Assembly (NCBI GenBank): GCA_030145275.1
Contig: JAQYVV010000003.1
Coordinates: forward strand, 124,001-188,000
Source of the DNA: Desulfurivibrionaceae bacterium
GTDB taxonomy: Bacteria > Desulfobacterota > Desulfobulbia > Desulfobulbales > VMSU01
Direction of reading: 5' to 3'
Length of the DNA: 64,000 nt
Made by a program: the position numbers and the translations under genes. A model generated the notes under the pieces. It had not been told where the DNA came from and did not search any database. It saw nothing but the letters and a program-made list of their open reading frames with translations. This document shows, in pieces, positions 8,007-16,243 of this stretch (its first letter is position 1; each line of letters starts with the position of its first letter).

Positions 8007-8690
8007 ATGAAAATAATTGAACATCTTAAAATAACCCCACTTTTTCAGGGATTGACGGCAGAAGAGCTTGACGAACTGGCCATGATACTGACCGACCAGG
8101 AGTTCAAGCGCGGTCAGACAATTTTCTCAGAAGGAGACGCTGGACTTGGGTTTTATGTCGTTGTCTCCGGCCTTGTGAAGATATACAAGCTTTCCCTGGA
8201 CGGTAAAGAACAGATCCTACATATTTTCGAGGCTGGAGAGCCTTTTGCTGAGGCGGCTGTTTTTGCCGGCGTATCTTTTCCGGCCCACGCTCTGGCCCTT
8301 AAAAACTCCAGGGTGTTTTTCTTTCCTCGAACATCGTTTATTGAAGTGATCAAAAATCATCCCACCTTGGCTATGAATATGATGGCGGCCCTGTCCATGC
8401 GGTTGAAAAAATTTGCCCACATGATAGAAGCCCTCTCCTTAAAAGAGGTACCTGGGCGCCTGGCTTCTCATATTCTCTATCTGTACGACCAGCAGGATGA
8501 TTCAGACGAGGTTGATCTGAAGATCGCCAAAAATCATGTGGCCAGCCTGCTTGGTACGATACCGGAGACCCTTTCACGGATCTTAACAAAAATGCAGAAA
8601 CAGGAACTGATTCGTTCTTCCGGGTCCACTATTATCATTCTTGATCATGACGGCCTTGAAGATCTGGCGGCGGGAGAACGGCGTTTATGA
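8007..8690 (+). CDS. Crp/Fnr-family transcriptional regulator
   Basis: An N-terminal cyclic-nucleotide-binding-type beta-roll (FSEGDAGLGFYVVVSGLVKIYK...GEPFAEAAVF) is followed by a long dimer helix and a Crp-type helix-turn-helix (KNHVASLLGTIPETLSRILTKMQ). The four Fnr iron-sulfur cysteines are absent, so this is not an Fnr oxygen sensor; the PFAEAAVF segment is like regulators of the CooA/HcpR/Dnr branches. I chose the ATG at 8007 because family members begin close to IEHLKxxPLFxGL; a TTG at 7977 would add ten residues. The gene overlaps glgX by four bases (ATGA), so it may control glycogen breakdown in the same operon. Ligand unknown. Confidence 0.85.
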   Translation: MKIIEHLKITPLFQGLTAEELDELAMILTDQEFKRGQTIFSEGDAGLGFYVVVSGLVKIYKLSLDGKEQILHIFEAGEPFAEAAVFAGVSFPAHALALKNSRVFFFPRTSFIEVIKNHPTLAMNMMAALSMRLKKFAHMIEALSLKEVPGRLASHILYLYDQQDDSDEVDLKIAKNHVASLLGTIPETLSRILTKMQKQELIRSSGSTIIILDHDGLEDLAAGERRL

Positions 8691-10795
8691 AATTTCTCAG
8701 CAGAGCAGGAACGCCGCTGCCAATGGGAAGCAGTGTAACCACGGCAGGAGTCAACTTTTCCCTTTTTTCCCGGCATGCCGAGAAGGTCACTCTTGTCCTA
8801 TTTCAGCCGGGCCAAGAGAGTCCCTGTGCCGAAATAGCCTTTGATAATCAAAAAAACCGCACTGGTGATATCTGGCATATGCTGGTTCAAGACCTTGACA
8901 GAAGCATGCGCTACGGTTTCAGGATAGCCGGACCCTATGATCCAAAGGGCTCTGGACATTTTTTTAATGAACGGACCATCTTGCTTGACCCCTACTGCAA
9001 GGCCATCAGCGGTAATGAAAAATGGGGTAAGCCGAGGCTCAGGGGCAAAAAGAAGAAAAAAAAGAAAGAGATCTATCCCCTGCGAAGTTTAATCGTGGAG
9101 AAGGGCTTTGATTGGGAAGGCGACCGGCCTTTGAATATCCCCATGAAAGATTCCATTATCTATGAAATGCATGTCCGAGGCTTTAGCCGGCATTCGAGCG
9201 CAGGGGTTTCCAACCCAGGCACCTATGCCGGTATTGTTGAAAAAATTCCCTATCTGCAGGAGTTGGGGGTGACCGCCATCGAACTGTTGCCGGTCACCGA
9301 ATTCAATGAGGATGAGAATACCTTTCGCAATCCTGAAAATGGTAAAAGGCTGAAAAACTTTTGGGGTTACAGCCCGGTCTCTTTTTTTGCCCCCAAGGCA
9401 TCGTATGCGGTTGATGGATTCGAGGGCGCTCCGGTCAACGAATTTAAATCCATGGTCAAAGAGCTGCATAAGGCCGGTATCGAGGTTATCCTGGATATTG
9501 TCTTTAATCATACAGCAGAAGGAGGCCAGGATGGCCCGACTCTGAGTTTCAGGGGCCTTGACAATACAATTTACTATATTCTGGATCGAGACAGCGGCGA
9601 ATATAAGAATTATTCAGGATGCGGCAACACCTTTAATTGCAACCATCCCTTGGTGCGGAATTTTATTATAGACTGCCTGCATTACTGGGTCATTGAAATG
9701 CATGTGGATGGCTTCCGCTTTGATCTTGCCTCTATTTTAGGGCGGGATCAGGACGGTGAGGTGCTCAGTAACCCGCCCATGGTGGAAATGATCGCTGAGG
9801 ACCCCATACTTGCAGACACCAAGATAATTGCTGAGGCCTGGGATGCGGCCGGTTTGTATCAGGTTGGAAATTTTTCCTCCAATGTGCGTTGGGCTGAATG
9901 GAACGGTAAGTTCAGAGACGATGTCCGCGCCTTTATGTGTGGTCGGGAGAATACTGTCGCCCCCTTAGCCACCCGGATTGCCGGCAGTTCTGACCTCTAC
10001 CAGCACAACGCAAAGAGGCCGTTTAACAGTATCAACTTTATTACCAGTCATGATGGTTTCACCCTGTACGACCTGGTCAGTTATGAACAGAAACATAACC
10101 AGCAAAATGGCGAGGCAAACAGGGATGGTGATAATAACAACATAAACTGGAATAGTGGTGTCGAAGGGCCAAGCAGGTCGATAAAAATAAAAAAACTGCG
10201 GGCTCGACGAATGAAAACCTTCGGGGTAATTCTTTTCCTTTCCCAAGGAACCCCTATGATGACGGCGGGGGATGAGTTCTGCCGGAGCCAACAGGGCAAC
10301 AATAATGCCTACTGTCAGGACAATGAGATCAGCTGGCTTGACTGGCACCTGGTTAAAAAAAATGCGGCAATGGTGCGATTTTTTCGCTTGCTGATAAGCT
10401 TAAGAAAACGCCATTCTATTTTTCGGCGTGAAGAGTTTTTCACTTCTGATGATCAAAGTCTGAACCAGGATATTATCTGGCAGTCCGTTAGGAAGGGGAG
10501 GGAGGATTGGTCAAGATCCTGTAAAGCATTGGCATTTTTCTTAAGCGGTTCGAGCGATAGTTCCGAAAGAGACAACGCCTTTTTTGTCATGTTTAATGGT
10601 GCGTTGCAGACGGAAAAATTTGAAATTCCCAAAGCCGCCCCAGGACACAGATGGTTGCAAATCATTGATACAGCAGCGCTTTCACCTGCCGATATTCTAA
10701 GCGAAGAAGAGGCAAGACCTGTCCTGAAGAGTCAAATAGCAGTTGCGGGGATGAGTGCGGTGGTTCTTATGGGCAAAAAAAAGGAGAAGGTTTGA
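8687..10795 (+). CDS. glgX: glycogen debranching enzyme (isoamylase-type, GlgX)
   Basis: The 702-residue protein has an N-terminal CBM48/E-set domain and a GH13 TIM barrel. Conserved regions are visible: DIVFNHTAEG, DGFRFDLAS with the catalytic Asp near 346, IAEAWDA with the acid/base Glu near 382, and TSHDGFTLYDL with the transition-state Asp near 454. The family hydrolyses alpha-1,6 branches of limit dextrins in the cytoplasm. A Lys-rich run (GKKKKKKKE) near residue 125 is an oddity, possibly a slippery poly-A site. It is translationally coupled to the Crp/Fnr gene and followed 4 bases later by an SGNH hydrolase, so the three form an operon. No other glycogen genes are in the window. Confidence 0.92.
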   Translation: MKFLSRAGTPLPMGSSVTTAGVNFSLFSRHAEKVTLVLFQPGQESPCAEIAFDNQKNRTGDIWHMLVQDLDRSMRYGFRIAGPYDPKGSGHFFNERTILLDPYCKAISGNEKWGKPRLRGKKKKKKKEIYPLRSLIVEKGFDWEGDRPLNIPMKDSIIYEMHVRGFSRHSSAGVSNPGTYAGIVEKIPYLQELGVTAIELLPVTEFNEDENTFRNPENGKRLKNFWGYSPVSFFAPKASYAVDGFEGAPVNEFKSMVKELHKAGIEVILDIVFNHTAEGGQDGPTLSFRGLDNTIYYILDRDSGEYKNYSGCGNTFNCNHPLVRNFIIDCLHYWVIEMHVDGFRFDLASILGRDQDGEVLSNPPMVEMIAEDPILADTKIIAEAWDAAGLYQVGNFSSNVRWAEWNGKFRDDVRAFMCGRENTVAPLATRIAGSSDLYQHNAKRPFNSINFITSHDGFTLYDLVSYEQKHNQQNGEANRDGDNNNINWNSGVEGPSRSIKIKKLRARRMKTFGVILFLSQGTPMMTAGDEFCRSQQGNNNAYCQDNEISWLDWHLVKKNAAMVRFFRLLISLRKRHSIFRREEFFTSDDQSLNQDIIWQSVRKGREDWSRSCKALAFFLSGSSDSSERDNAFFVMFNGALQTEKFEIPKAAPGHRWLQIIDTAALSPADILSEEEARPVLKSQIAVAGMSAVVLMGKKKEKV

Positions 10796-10799
10796 GCTG

Positions 10800-11318
10800 A
10801 TGGGACTTCAAAATATTCTGTTTATCGGAGATTCGCTCATTGAGTTTTTTGACTGGCAGGCGAGGCTTTCCACGCATAGGGTAGTTAATCTGGGGAGGTC
10901 CGGAGAGACAGTCCAGGAGTTGGAAGAGAGAAGTCAGGGTGTCAGAATAACGGCAGTGGAGCCTGATTGGATTTTTATAATGATCGGCACCAATAATGTG
11001 GTCATGGATGATTATTCATTTATTCCCTCCTATGAGAATATAATTGCTACCCTGAAAGAAAAATTTCCCGGCGCTACGCTGGTGGTCACAGGACTTTTCC
11101 CCATGCGGCTCTCCTGGGTTGGTGAAGATGCGGTGCCTCGCCTCAACGATCTGCTTCGCGACATGGCCCTTGGCCAGAAATGTCTTTTCATGGACGGCTG
11201 CCAGGTTTTTGCCCAGAGCACCTTGGGGTTGGGAAGATGTTTTCTTGATGACGGTGTACACCTGAGTGAGCATGGCTATGATCTATGGGCGGCAGCAGTG
11301 GAAGGTGCTTTACATTGA
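10800..11318 (+). CDS. SGNH/GDSL-type esterase or hydrolase
   Basis: The start at 10800 lies 4 bases after the glgX stop and gives a 172-residue protein beginning with LFIGDSLIEFF, the block I GDS motif containing the nucleophilic Ser. Block III is GTNNV and block V is DGVHLSEHGY with the catalytic Asp and His. No signal peptide is seen, so it is cytoplasmic. The family includes lysophospholipases, acetylesterases and carbohydrate esterases; the operon with glgX suggests removal of acyl groups from sugars, which is an inference. Confidence 0.85.
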   Translation: MGLQNILFIGDSLIEFFDWQARLSTHRVVNLGRSGETVQELEERSQGVRITAVEPDWIFIMIGTNNVVMDDYSFIPSYENIIATLKEKFPGATLVVTGLFPMRLSWVGEDAVPRLNDLLRDMALGQKCLFMDGCQVFAQSTLGLGRCFLDDGVHLSEHGYDLWAAAVEGALH

Positions 11319-11330
11319 TTATTCACAGTT

Positions 11331-11351
11331 AACAATTGATTATTGATTATT
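11331..11351 (+). repeat. left inverted repeat of the four-helix-bundle unit
   Basis: AATTGATTATTGATTATT at 11334-11351 is the exact reverse complement of 11719-11736. It lies 4 bases before the ATG of the four-helix-bundle gene and 12 bases after the SGNH stop. Confidence 0.8.
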
Positions 11352-11355
11352 TTCT

Positions 11356-11730
11356 ATGGCAAAAGGCGATGATATACAGGAAAGACTTATTGAGTTTGCT
11401 GTTGTTATTATTCAACTGACAACAAAACTACCCAAATCTCCTGCAGGCAAACATATTTCAGGTCAAATACTGAGAAGTGGAACATCACCTGCTCCCAATT
11501 ATGCAGAGGCACGGTCTGCGGAAAGTTCAAAAGATTTTATTCATAAATTGAAAGTTGTTTTAAAAGAACTTAATGAAACAAAAGTTTGGCTTCAAATCAT
11601 CGTCCGGAGTGAACTGTTGCCAGTGGATGAGGTGCTTGTTTTGCAGAAGGAATGTGATGAGCTCTGTAGGATTATGAGTGCAAGTGTAAAAACTGCGATG
11701 ATACGAAAAACAAAGACTAATAATCAATAA
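11356..11730 (+). CDS. four-helix bundle protein (S23 / 23S-IVS family)
   Basis: The 124-residue protein shows the S23 signature: RLIEFAVVIIQLTTKLP, GKHISGQILRSGTSPAPNYAEA and SSKDFIHKLKVVLKELNETKVWL. Members were first found inside intervening sequences of 23S rRNA genes and also occur as isolated genes in many bacteria; they form pentameric bundles of unclear role. Here the gene sits between glgX-operon and NifA-like genes and not in rRNA. Perfect 18-bp inverted repeats hug it: the left arm ends 4 bases before the ATG and the stop codon lies inside the right arm. The compact box suggests a mobile or formerly mobile unit. No RBS is evident. Confidence 0.85.
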   Translation: MAKGDDIQERLIEFAVVIIQLTTKLPKSPAGKHISGQILRSGTSPAPNYAEARSAESSKDFIHKLKVVLKELNETKVWLQIIVRSELLPVDEVLVLQKECDELCRIMSASVKTAMIRKTKTNNQ

Positions 11731-11757
11731 TCAATTGATAATAATTAATTGTTAATT
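11719..11757 (+). repeat. right inverted repeat of the four-helix-bundle unit
   Basis: AATAATCAATAATCAATT at 11719-11736 pairs perfectly with the left arm, and the further TAATTGTTAATT matches the TTAACAATT outside the left arm. The TAA stop (11728-11730) of the enclosed gene is inside it. A related but gene-less pair lies at 43522-43618. Confidence 0.8.
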
Positions 11758-11825
11758 TTAGCGGCGTATAACCAGTCAACCGCTAACCCTAAGCATCGAC
11801 TTCGAGCAATTTTATCCAATAAACT

Positions 11826-13376
11826 ATGACAGAAAATAAACAAGAAAAAGAGATTACCACCCTGACCTGTCTCTATGAGATAACCAAGGTACTGGCCTTG
11901 TCAATCGATTTGAATGACTGTTTGAAAAAGGCAATGGCCGTCCTTACAGGTTACATGAACTTTAAAAATGGCACCGTCACCATTGTTAATCCGCTCAACG
12001 GACAGCTGGAAATTGAAGTGGCCCAAGGCCTGACAGCTGAAGCACGCAAGCGGGGGGTCTACAAAATTGGTGAAGGGATAACCGGGCGGGTTGTGGCCAC
12101 CGGGGAACCGATAATTGTTCCCCAGATCAGCGAAGAACCTCTTTTCTTAAACAGGACCCGGACCCGGGGCACCCAAAACCAAGAACATGCCTCCTTTCTC
12201 TGTGTGCCGATCAAACATGGCAGCAGTGTTATCGGTTCGCTAAGTGTCGATTGCCTCTATAAAAAAGGGATAGATTTTGATGATGATATTCGTTTTCTCA
12301 CTGTTCTAAGCGGCTTGATAGCTCAAACGGTCACCAGAATTCAGGCGGTTAGCAAAGAAAAAGAACAGCTCTTGAGTGAGAATATAAAATTAAAGCAGGA
12401 GTTATCTGGGAAATATGGGCTTGAAACCATCATCACCAGGAGCAGTCGGATGCAGGAGATGCTGGAGATGACCAATCGGGTGGCTGACAGCAACGCCACC
12501 GTTCTCTTACGGGGAGAGTCCGGTACTGGCAAGACCCTGGTTGCCAAAGCGATCCATTACAACAGCAAGAGGCTAAACAAGCCGTTTATTTCGGTAAATT
12601 GTTCTGCTCTGCCTGAAACCTTATTGGAAAGTGAACTGTTCGGTCATGAACGGGGTGCTTTTACCGGCGCTACTGCCGTTAAAAAAGGACGTTTTGAAGT
12701 GGCCGAAGAGGGCACCCTCTTTCTCGATGAAATAGGTGAATTGAGTCATGCTGTGCAAGTGAAGCTCTTAAATATAGTACAAGACAGAGAGTTTCAAAGA
12801 CTAGGCAGTACAAAGGTGCGGAAATGTAATGTCAGACTTGTTGCTGCCACTAATAAAGATTTGGAGAAGGCAGTTTCTGACGGAAGCTTTCGGGAGGACC
12901 TCTATTACCGGCTTAATGTCTTCCCCATTTATCTGCCATCGCTTCGGGACAGACGCACCGATGTTCTGCTCCTGGCTGAATATTTCTTGCAAAAATACAA
13001 TAAAGAAAACAATAAAAAAGTCAGCCGGATATCCACTTCGGCCATTGACCTTTTAATCCAATATCACTGGCCGGGAAACGTTAGAGAGCTGCAAAATTGT
13101 ATGGAAAGAGCCTTGCTGATTTGCGACGGAGATACTATCAAAAGTTACCATCTTCCCCCGACACTACAGAGCTCAGAGACGGTGAGCGGCAAAAACCCGC
13201 TCTCATTTACTGTAGCGGTGGAAAATTTCGAACGGGAGCTTATCATTGATGCCTTAAAGCAGTTTGCCGGGAACCAGACTAAGGTTGCTGAGTATCTAGA
13301 TACAAGCCTGCGGATCATAAATTATAAAATCCACAATTACGGGATTAAGCCAAAGAAATTCAAGAGGGGCCAGTGA
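11826..13376 (+). CDS. NifA-like sigma-54-dependent activator (GAF-AAA+-Fis)
   Basis: A GAF sensor domain occupies about residues 20-170 (GEGITGRVVATGEPIIVP). The AAA+ domain follows with Walker A GESGTGKT near 230, the sigma-54 contact loop GAFTGA near 276 and Walker B GTLFLDEIGE. The C-terminus has a Fis-type helix-turn-helix (NQTKVAEYLDTSLRIINYKI). The domain order equals that of NifA and related enhancer-binding proteins that remodel RNA polymerase-sigma-54. No nif genes are near, so the name nifA is not given. The stop overlaps the GTG start of queH. Which signal the GAF domain binds is unknown. Confidence 0.93.
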   Translation: MTENKQEKEITTLTCLYEITKVLALSIDLNDCLKKAMAVLTGYMNFKNGTVTIVNPLNGQLEIEVAQGLTAEARKRGVYKIGEGITGRVVATGEPIIVPQISEEPLFLNRTRTRGTQNQEHASFLCVPIKHGSSVIGSLSVDCLYKKGIDFDDDIRFLTVLSGLIAQTVTRIQAVSKEKEQLLSENIKLKQELSGKYGLETIITRSSRMQEMLEMTNRVADSNATVLLRGESGTGKTLVAKAIHYNSKRLNKPFISVNCSALPETLLESELFGHERGAFTGATAVKKGRFEVAEEGTLFLDEIGELSHAVQVKLLNIVQDREFQRLGSTKVRKCNVRLVAATNKDLEKAVSDGSFREDLYYRLNVFPIYLPSLRDRRTDVLLLAEYFLQKYNKENNKKVSRISTSAIDLLIQYHWPGNVRELQNCMERALLICDGDTIKSYHLPPTLQSSETVSGKNPLSFTVAVENFERELIIDALKQFAGNQTKVAEYLDTSLRIINYKIHNYGIKPKKFKRGQ

Positions 13377-13918
13377 AAATTCTTTTGCACGTTTGCTGTG
13401 GTCCATGTACGGCATATCCCTTGAAATTAATGCGGCAAGAGGGTCTTGAGGTGGAAGGGTTTTTTTTCAATCCCAATATCCACCCCTATCGTGAATTCAG
13501 CAGAAGGCTTGAGGCCTTGGAAGATTTGAGCCGCTTGATGAATTTTCCGGTGGAGTATGAACGACAGTACGGTCTGCGTGATTTTTTGCGAAAAGTGGTT
13601 TTTCATGAAGAGAGCCGCTGCGGTCTCTGTTATAGCATGCGCCTTGAAGCCACGGTACAAAAGGCCGTTGAAAAAGGTGTGGACGCCTTTTCGACAACTC
13701 TTCTCTACAGCAGATACCAAAACCACGCCCTTATCAAGGTTCAGGCTGAAAAATTGGCGGAGAAATATGGTATCCCCTTTTATTATCGGGATTTTAGGGA
13801 AGGCTGGCAAGAGGGAATCGATCTGTCCAAAGAGATGGAACTATATCGACAGCCTTATTGTGGCTGTATTTATAGTGAGCAGGAGAGGTATGATAAGGCG
13901 TTTAGGAAAAAAAAATGA
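13373..13918 (+). CDS. queH: epoxyqueuosine reductase QueH
   Basis: The 181-residue protein has the DUF208/QueH signature: LLHVCCGPC at the N-terminus (C8, C9, C12), CGLC at 83-86 and YCGC at 162-165, the cysteines that hold an iron-sulfur cluster and a second metal. QueH reduces epoxyqueuosine to queuosine in the tRNA wobble position and replaces the cobalamin-dependent QueG, mostly in anaerobes. The GTG start overlaps the stop of the NifA-like gene (GTGA). The 3' end runs into a large hairpin shared with bamD. Confidence 0.93.
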   Translation: MKILLHVCCGPCTAYPLKLMRQEGLEVEGFFFNPNIHPYREFSRRLEALEDLSRLMNFPVEYERQYGLRDFLRKVVFHEESRCGLCYSMRLEATVQKAVEKGVDAFSTTLLYSRYQNHALIKVQAEKLAEKYGIPFYYRDFREGWQEGIDLSKEMELYRQPYCGCIYSEQERYDKAFRKKK

Positions 13919-13923
13919 TATTT

Positions 13924-13994
13924 GAAACTGGAAATTTGAAACTTGTAAAGCCTTTAAGATAAGCAGGAATTTCAAGTTTCAAATTTCCAGTTTC
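13924..13994. terminator. 22-bp perfect stem-loop between convergent queH and bamD
   Basis: The 22-base arms 13924-13945 (starting GAAACTGGAAATTTG) and 13973-13994 are exact reverse complements around a 27-base loop. The structure lies between two convergent genes and the bamD stop codon falls in its right arm. A bidirectional terminator is the simplest reading, although the stem is AT-rich and lacks a neat T-run, and a mobile palindrome is also possible. Confidence 0.6.
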
Positions 13995-14805
13995 ATTCCC
14001 CCGGTCCTGCACTCGACATCCCACCCATCTGGCCAAAAGAAGAAAAAGTCTGCCAATCAGGCAGAGAGACGTCTGGAATCCAGTCCCGCCAGGTTCTTTT
14101 GGGAGGGTTGCCGGACTGGATGGCCGCCAGTAGTTCATTGGCCTTTGGGGTCGTGGAGCTTTCGGGGTAGTGCTTGATAAGATATTTCAGCCTGCTTTCA
14201 GACTGATCGTACTCTTCTGTTCTCAAGTAATAGGCGGCAACGTACATTTCATGGTTGGCCAGGAAGTTTCGAGCCGCATGGATGCGAGCCTTGCTTTCAT
14301 CGGTATATTGTGAGTCCGGGTATGAATTGAGCATGCGGGAAAAGGTGGCAATGGCATCAATGGCAGCACCTGGATCCCTGTCGATGCTGTCTATTTGTTT
14401 GTAATAGCTACGGGCTATTTGAAAAAATACATATGGCATAGCCTCATTGCTTGGGTGATTGATGCTAAACTCTTCGTAGGAGACTATTGCTTCCTGGAAG
14501 TTCCCCATATAAAAACTACAGTCTGCAGATTTTAACTCGGCAAGCAGACTATGGGGGCTGAAAGGAAAACGCTCTTTAATATCGTTAAAGGTTTCCAGGG
14601 CGGCACTGTACTTGCCCCGGTTGAAGTCATCCATTCCCTCCATAACGAGGCCATCTGGAGTATCCGGTGTTGAATTTCCGTCGCCTAAACCGACAAAAGA
14701 AAAAAGACCCTCGACAGTTGCACACCCTGGTAGGATAAGGAGGGTGCCAGCTAAGAGAATCGCGGCAAAGAGTGCTTGTATGTTCAATCGGTTCAAGAGA
14801 GGCAT
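13993..14805 (-). CDS. bamD: outer membrane assembly lipoprotein BamD
   Basis: The 270-residue protein has a lipoprotein signal ending in LPGC (lipidated Cys28), followed by tetratricopeptide-like repeats (FNDIKERFPFSPHSLLAELKSADCSFY, YEEFSINHP, FSRMLNSYPDSQY, LKYLIKHYPESS). This matches BamD/YfiO, the essential periplasmic TPR partner of BamA in outer-membrane protein insertion. The C-terminus extends with a tail (TWRDWIPDVSLPDWQTF) and ends SSAGPGE within the palindrome that separates it from queH. It is a single gene followed upstream by a family-B palindrome. Confidence 0.9.
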   Translation of the reverse strand: MPLLNRLNIQALFAAILLAGTLLILPGCATVEGLFSFVGLGDGNSTPDTPDGLVMEGMDDFNRGKYSAALETFNDIKERFPFSPHSLLAELKSADCSFYMGNFQEAIVSYEEFSINHPSNEAMPYVFFQIARSYYKQIDSIDRDPGAAIDAIATFSRMLNSYPDSQYTDESKARIHAARNFLANHEMYVAAYYLRTEEYDQSESRLKYLIKHYPESSTTPKANELLAAIQSGNPPKRTWRDWIPDVSLPDWQTFSSFGQMGGMSSAGPGE

Positions 14806-14833
14806 AGGCTAGTAAATTTTGTTTTGATTAAGG

Positions 14834-14941
14834 GTAACTATTCAGCTGCACTCCATCTTCGCCCATTTAGGTCTTCTCGAATAGCACAAGTATGCTTCGA
14901 AGCCCTAAATGAACGAATATGAAGCGCAGCTGAATAGTTAC
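14834..14941. repeat. family B 108-bp palindromic element, copy 1
   Basis: It starts GTAACTATTCAGCTGC and ends GCAGCTGAATAGTTAC, and inner arms (CCATTTAGGTCTTC, against CGAAGCCCTAAATGAACG) also pair, so nearly the whole element folds. Members of equal length occur at 29044-29151, 33541-33648 and 46179-46285. An attached hairpin block at 14942-14992 (CCTGGAGTTAATCG, TTTCCAGG, GCTGAATAATTACG) recurs beside the copies at 29001 and 56705. Confidence 0.85.
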
Positions 14942-15070
14942 AGCCTGGAGTTAATCGTAATTTCCAGGCTACGCTGAATAATTACGATTAAGGTTAAAAT
15001 ACGCTTAGTAGGTATATATTTGGCTTAGCTAGCTAAAAGCTGTTAAAACCAGTTAATCTGTAACTATAAG

Positions 15071-16027
15071 TTACAGATTATCAAGATAATGCTCGACTGT
15101 TTTCAGGGCCACGGCACCGTCGCCGGCGGCTGCAATGACTTGACGGATGGACTGGGAACGGATATCGCCGATAGCTGTGACACCGGGAATATTGGTGGCC
15201 ATAGTACAGTCGGTTACCAGAAAGCCGTCTTTGTTTTCGAGCTGCTCCAGTGGTAGAGATTCGTTGTTTGGTAGAATGCCGATCAGAACAAAAACTCCCT
15301 GAAAAGGAACTGATTTTTCTGAACCGTCATTGTGTCTTACCCTTAGAGCCTCTACCTCTTTTTCTCCCTCAACCGCAATCACCTGAGATTCCAGCAGGAA
15401 GTCGATCTTTTCATTTTTTAGGGCTCGCTCCTGGATAATTTTTGAGGCCCGCAACTCGTTTCTGCGGTGGATAACGGTGACCTTTTTAGCAAATTTGGTT
15501 AGAAAAATCGCCTCCTGAACGGCTGTATCTCCACCGCCCACAACTGCAATTTCCATGTTCCGGTAGAATGGCCCGTCACAGGTAGCGCAATAGGAGACAC
15601 CTTTGCCGATATTTGCCAATTCTCCGGGTACGCCAAGTTTGTTTGGACGGGCACCGGTGCCCAGAATAACAGTGTGGCTTTGCAGCACATCACCATTGTC
15701 TAGAGTGACTTTTTTTACCGCTCCGCTCAGATCCATTGAAGTGACTTCTGCTGACAAGGTCTTCATGCCAAAATGCTTGGCCTGGGCGGCCATTTTATCT
15801 GCCAGGTCAAAGCCGCTCGAGCCTTCTGGAAATCCAGGGTAATTTTCGATCCAATCAGTAACCAGGATCTGGCCTCCAGTGGCACCTTTCTCAATGAGTA
15901 GGGTGTCAAGCCGAGCTCGGGCAGCATAAAGACCCGCAGTGAGGCCTCCTGGGCCGCCGCCAATTATTAAAATCTGGTAAATTTTACTGGTGTCGGTAAG
16001 TTTGTTTTGTAGTTGTACGAGAGTCAC
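15071..16027 (-). CDS. trxB: thioredoxin reductase
   Basis: The 318-residue flavoprotein has the FAD-binding IIGGGPGGLTAGLYAARA, the redox-active CATC at 147-150 in GVSYCATCDGPFY, an NADPH motif (VVGGGDTAVQEA) and the C-terminal FAD segment (AIGDIRSQSIRQVIAAAGDGA). It transfers electrons from NADPH to thioredoxin in the cytoplasm. The likely partner trxA lies just upstream on the same strand, separated by a 136-bp family-C repeat that may have split an older operon. The GTG start is kept because no better start with RBS was seen; an alternative would drop a few residues. Confidence 0.94.
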   Translation of the reverse strand: MTLVQLQNKLTDTSKIYQILIIGGGPGGLTAGLYAARARLDTLLIEKGATGGQILVTDWIENYPGFPEGSSGFDLADKMAAQAKHFGMKTLSAEVTSMDLSGAVKKVTLDNGDVLQSHTVILGTGARPNKLGVPGELANIGKGVSYCATCDGPFYRNMEIAVVGGGDTAVQEAIFLTKFAKKVTVIHRRNELRASKIIQERALKNEKIDFLLESQVIAVEGEKEVEALRVRHNDGSEKSVPFQGVFVLIGILPNNESLPLEQLENKDGFLVTDCTMATNIPGVTAIGDIRSQSIRQVIAAAGDGAVALKTVEHYLDNL

Positions 16028-16102
16028 GGTTTTACCACTTGACGGTTTAAATAATGGAAGAAAATAAGGATTAGCCCTGGAAGGGATAAGGTCTTATAAA
16101 AT

Positions 16103-16238
16103 GTAAATGTTTGACAACGCTTCAGATGTGTTCGATCAGGTTGGCGAAGCGTAGTAGTTCTACGTGAGTCAGCCTGATCGGGCGTAGGTAAGCGAAACGT
16201 AGTGTAGACTCCGTCATGGAGTGTTGCCAAACATTTAC
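16103..16238. repeat. family C repeat, copy 1 (TIR GTAAATGTTTG)
   Basis: It begins GTAAATGTTTGACAAC and ends GTTGCCAAACATTTAC, near-perfect terminal inverted repeats. The interior has a further dyad (CGATCAGGTTGGCG and GTCAGCCTGATCG) and GTAAGCGAAACG. A longer copy lies at 21863-22041. It separates trxA from trxB. Confidence 0.85.
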
Positions 16239-16243
16239 AGGTA

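Noticed and set aside
11826..13376. nifA and a nitrogen-fixation island
   Set aside because: The activator has the NifA domain order, but no nif genes or typical targets lie around, so a general sigma-54 activator is the safer call.
16024..16230. 68-residue minus-strand frame between trxB and trxA
   Set aside because: It lies almost entirely in the family-C repeat and has no RBS or family match.
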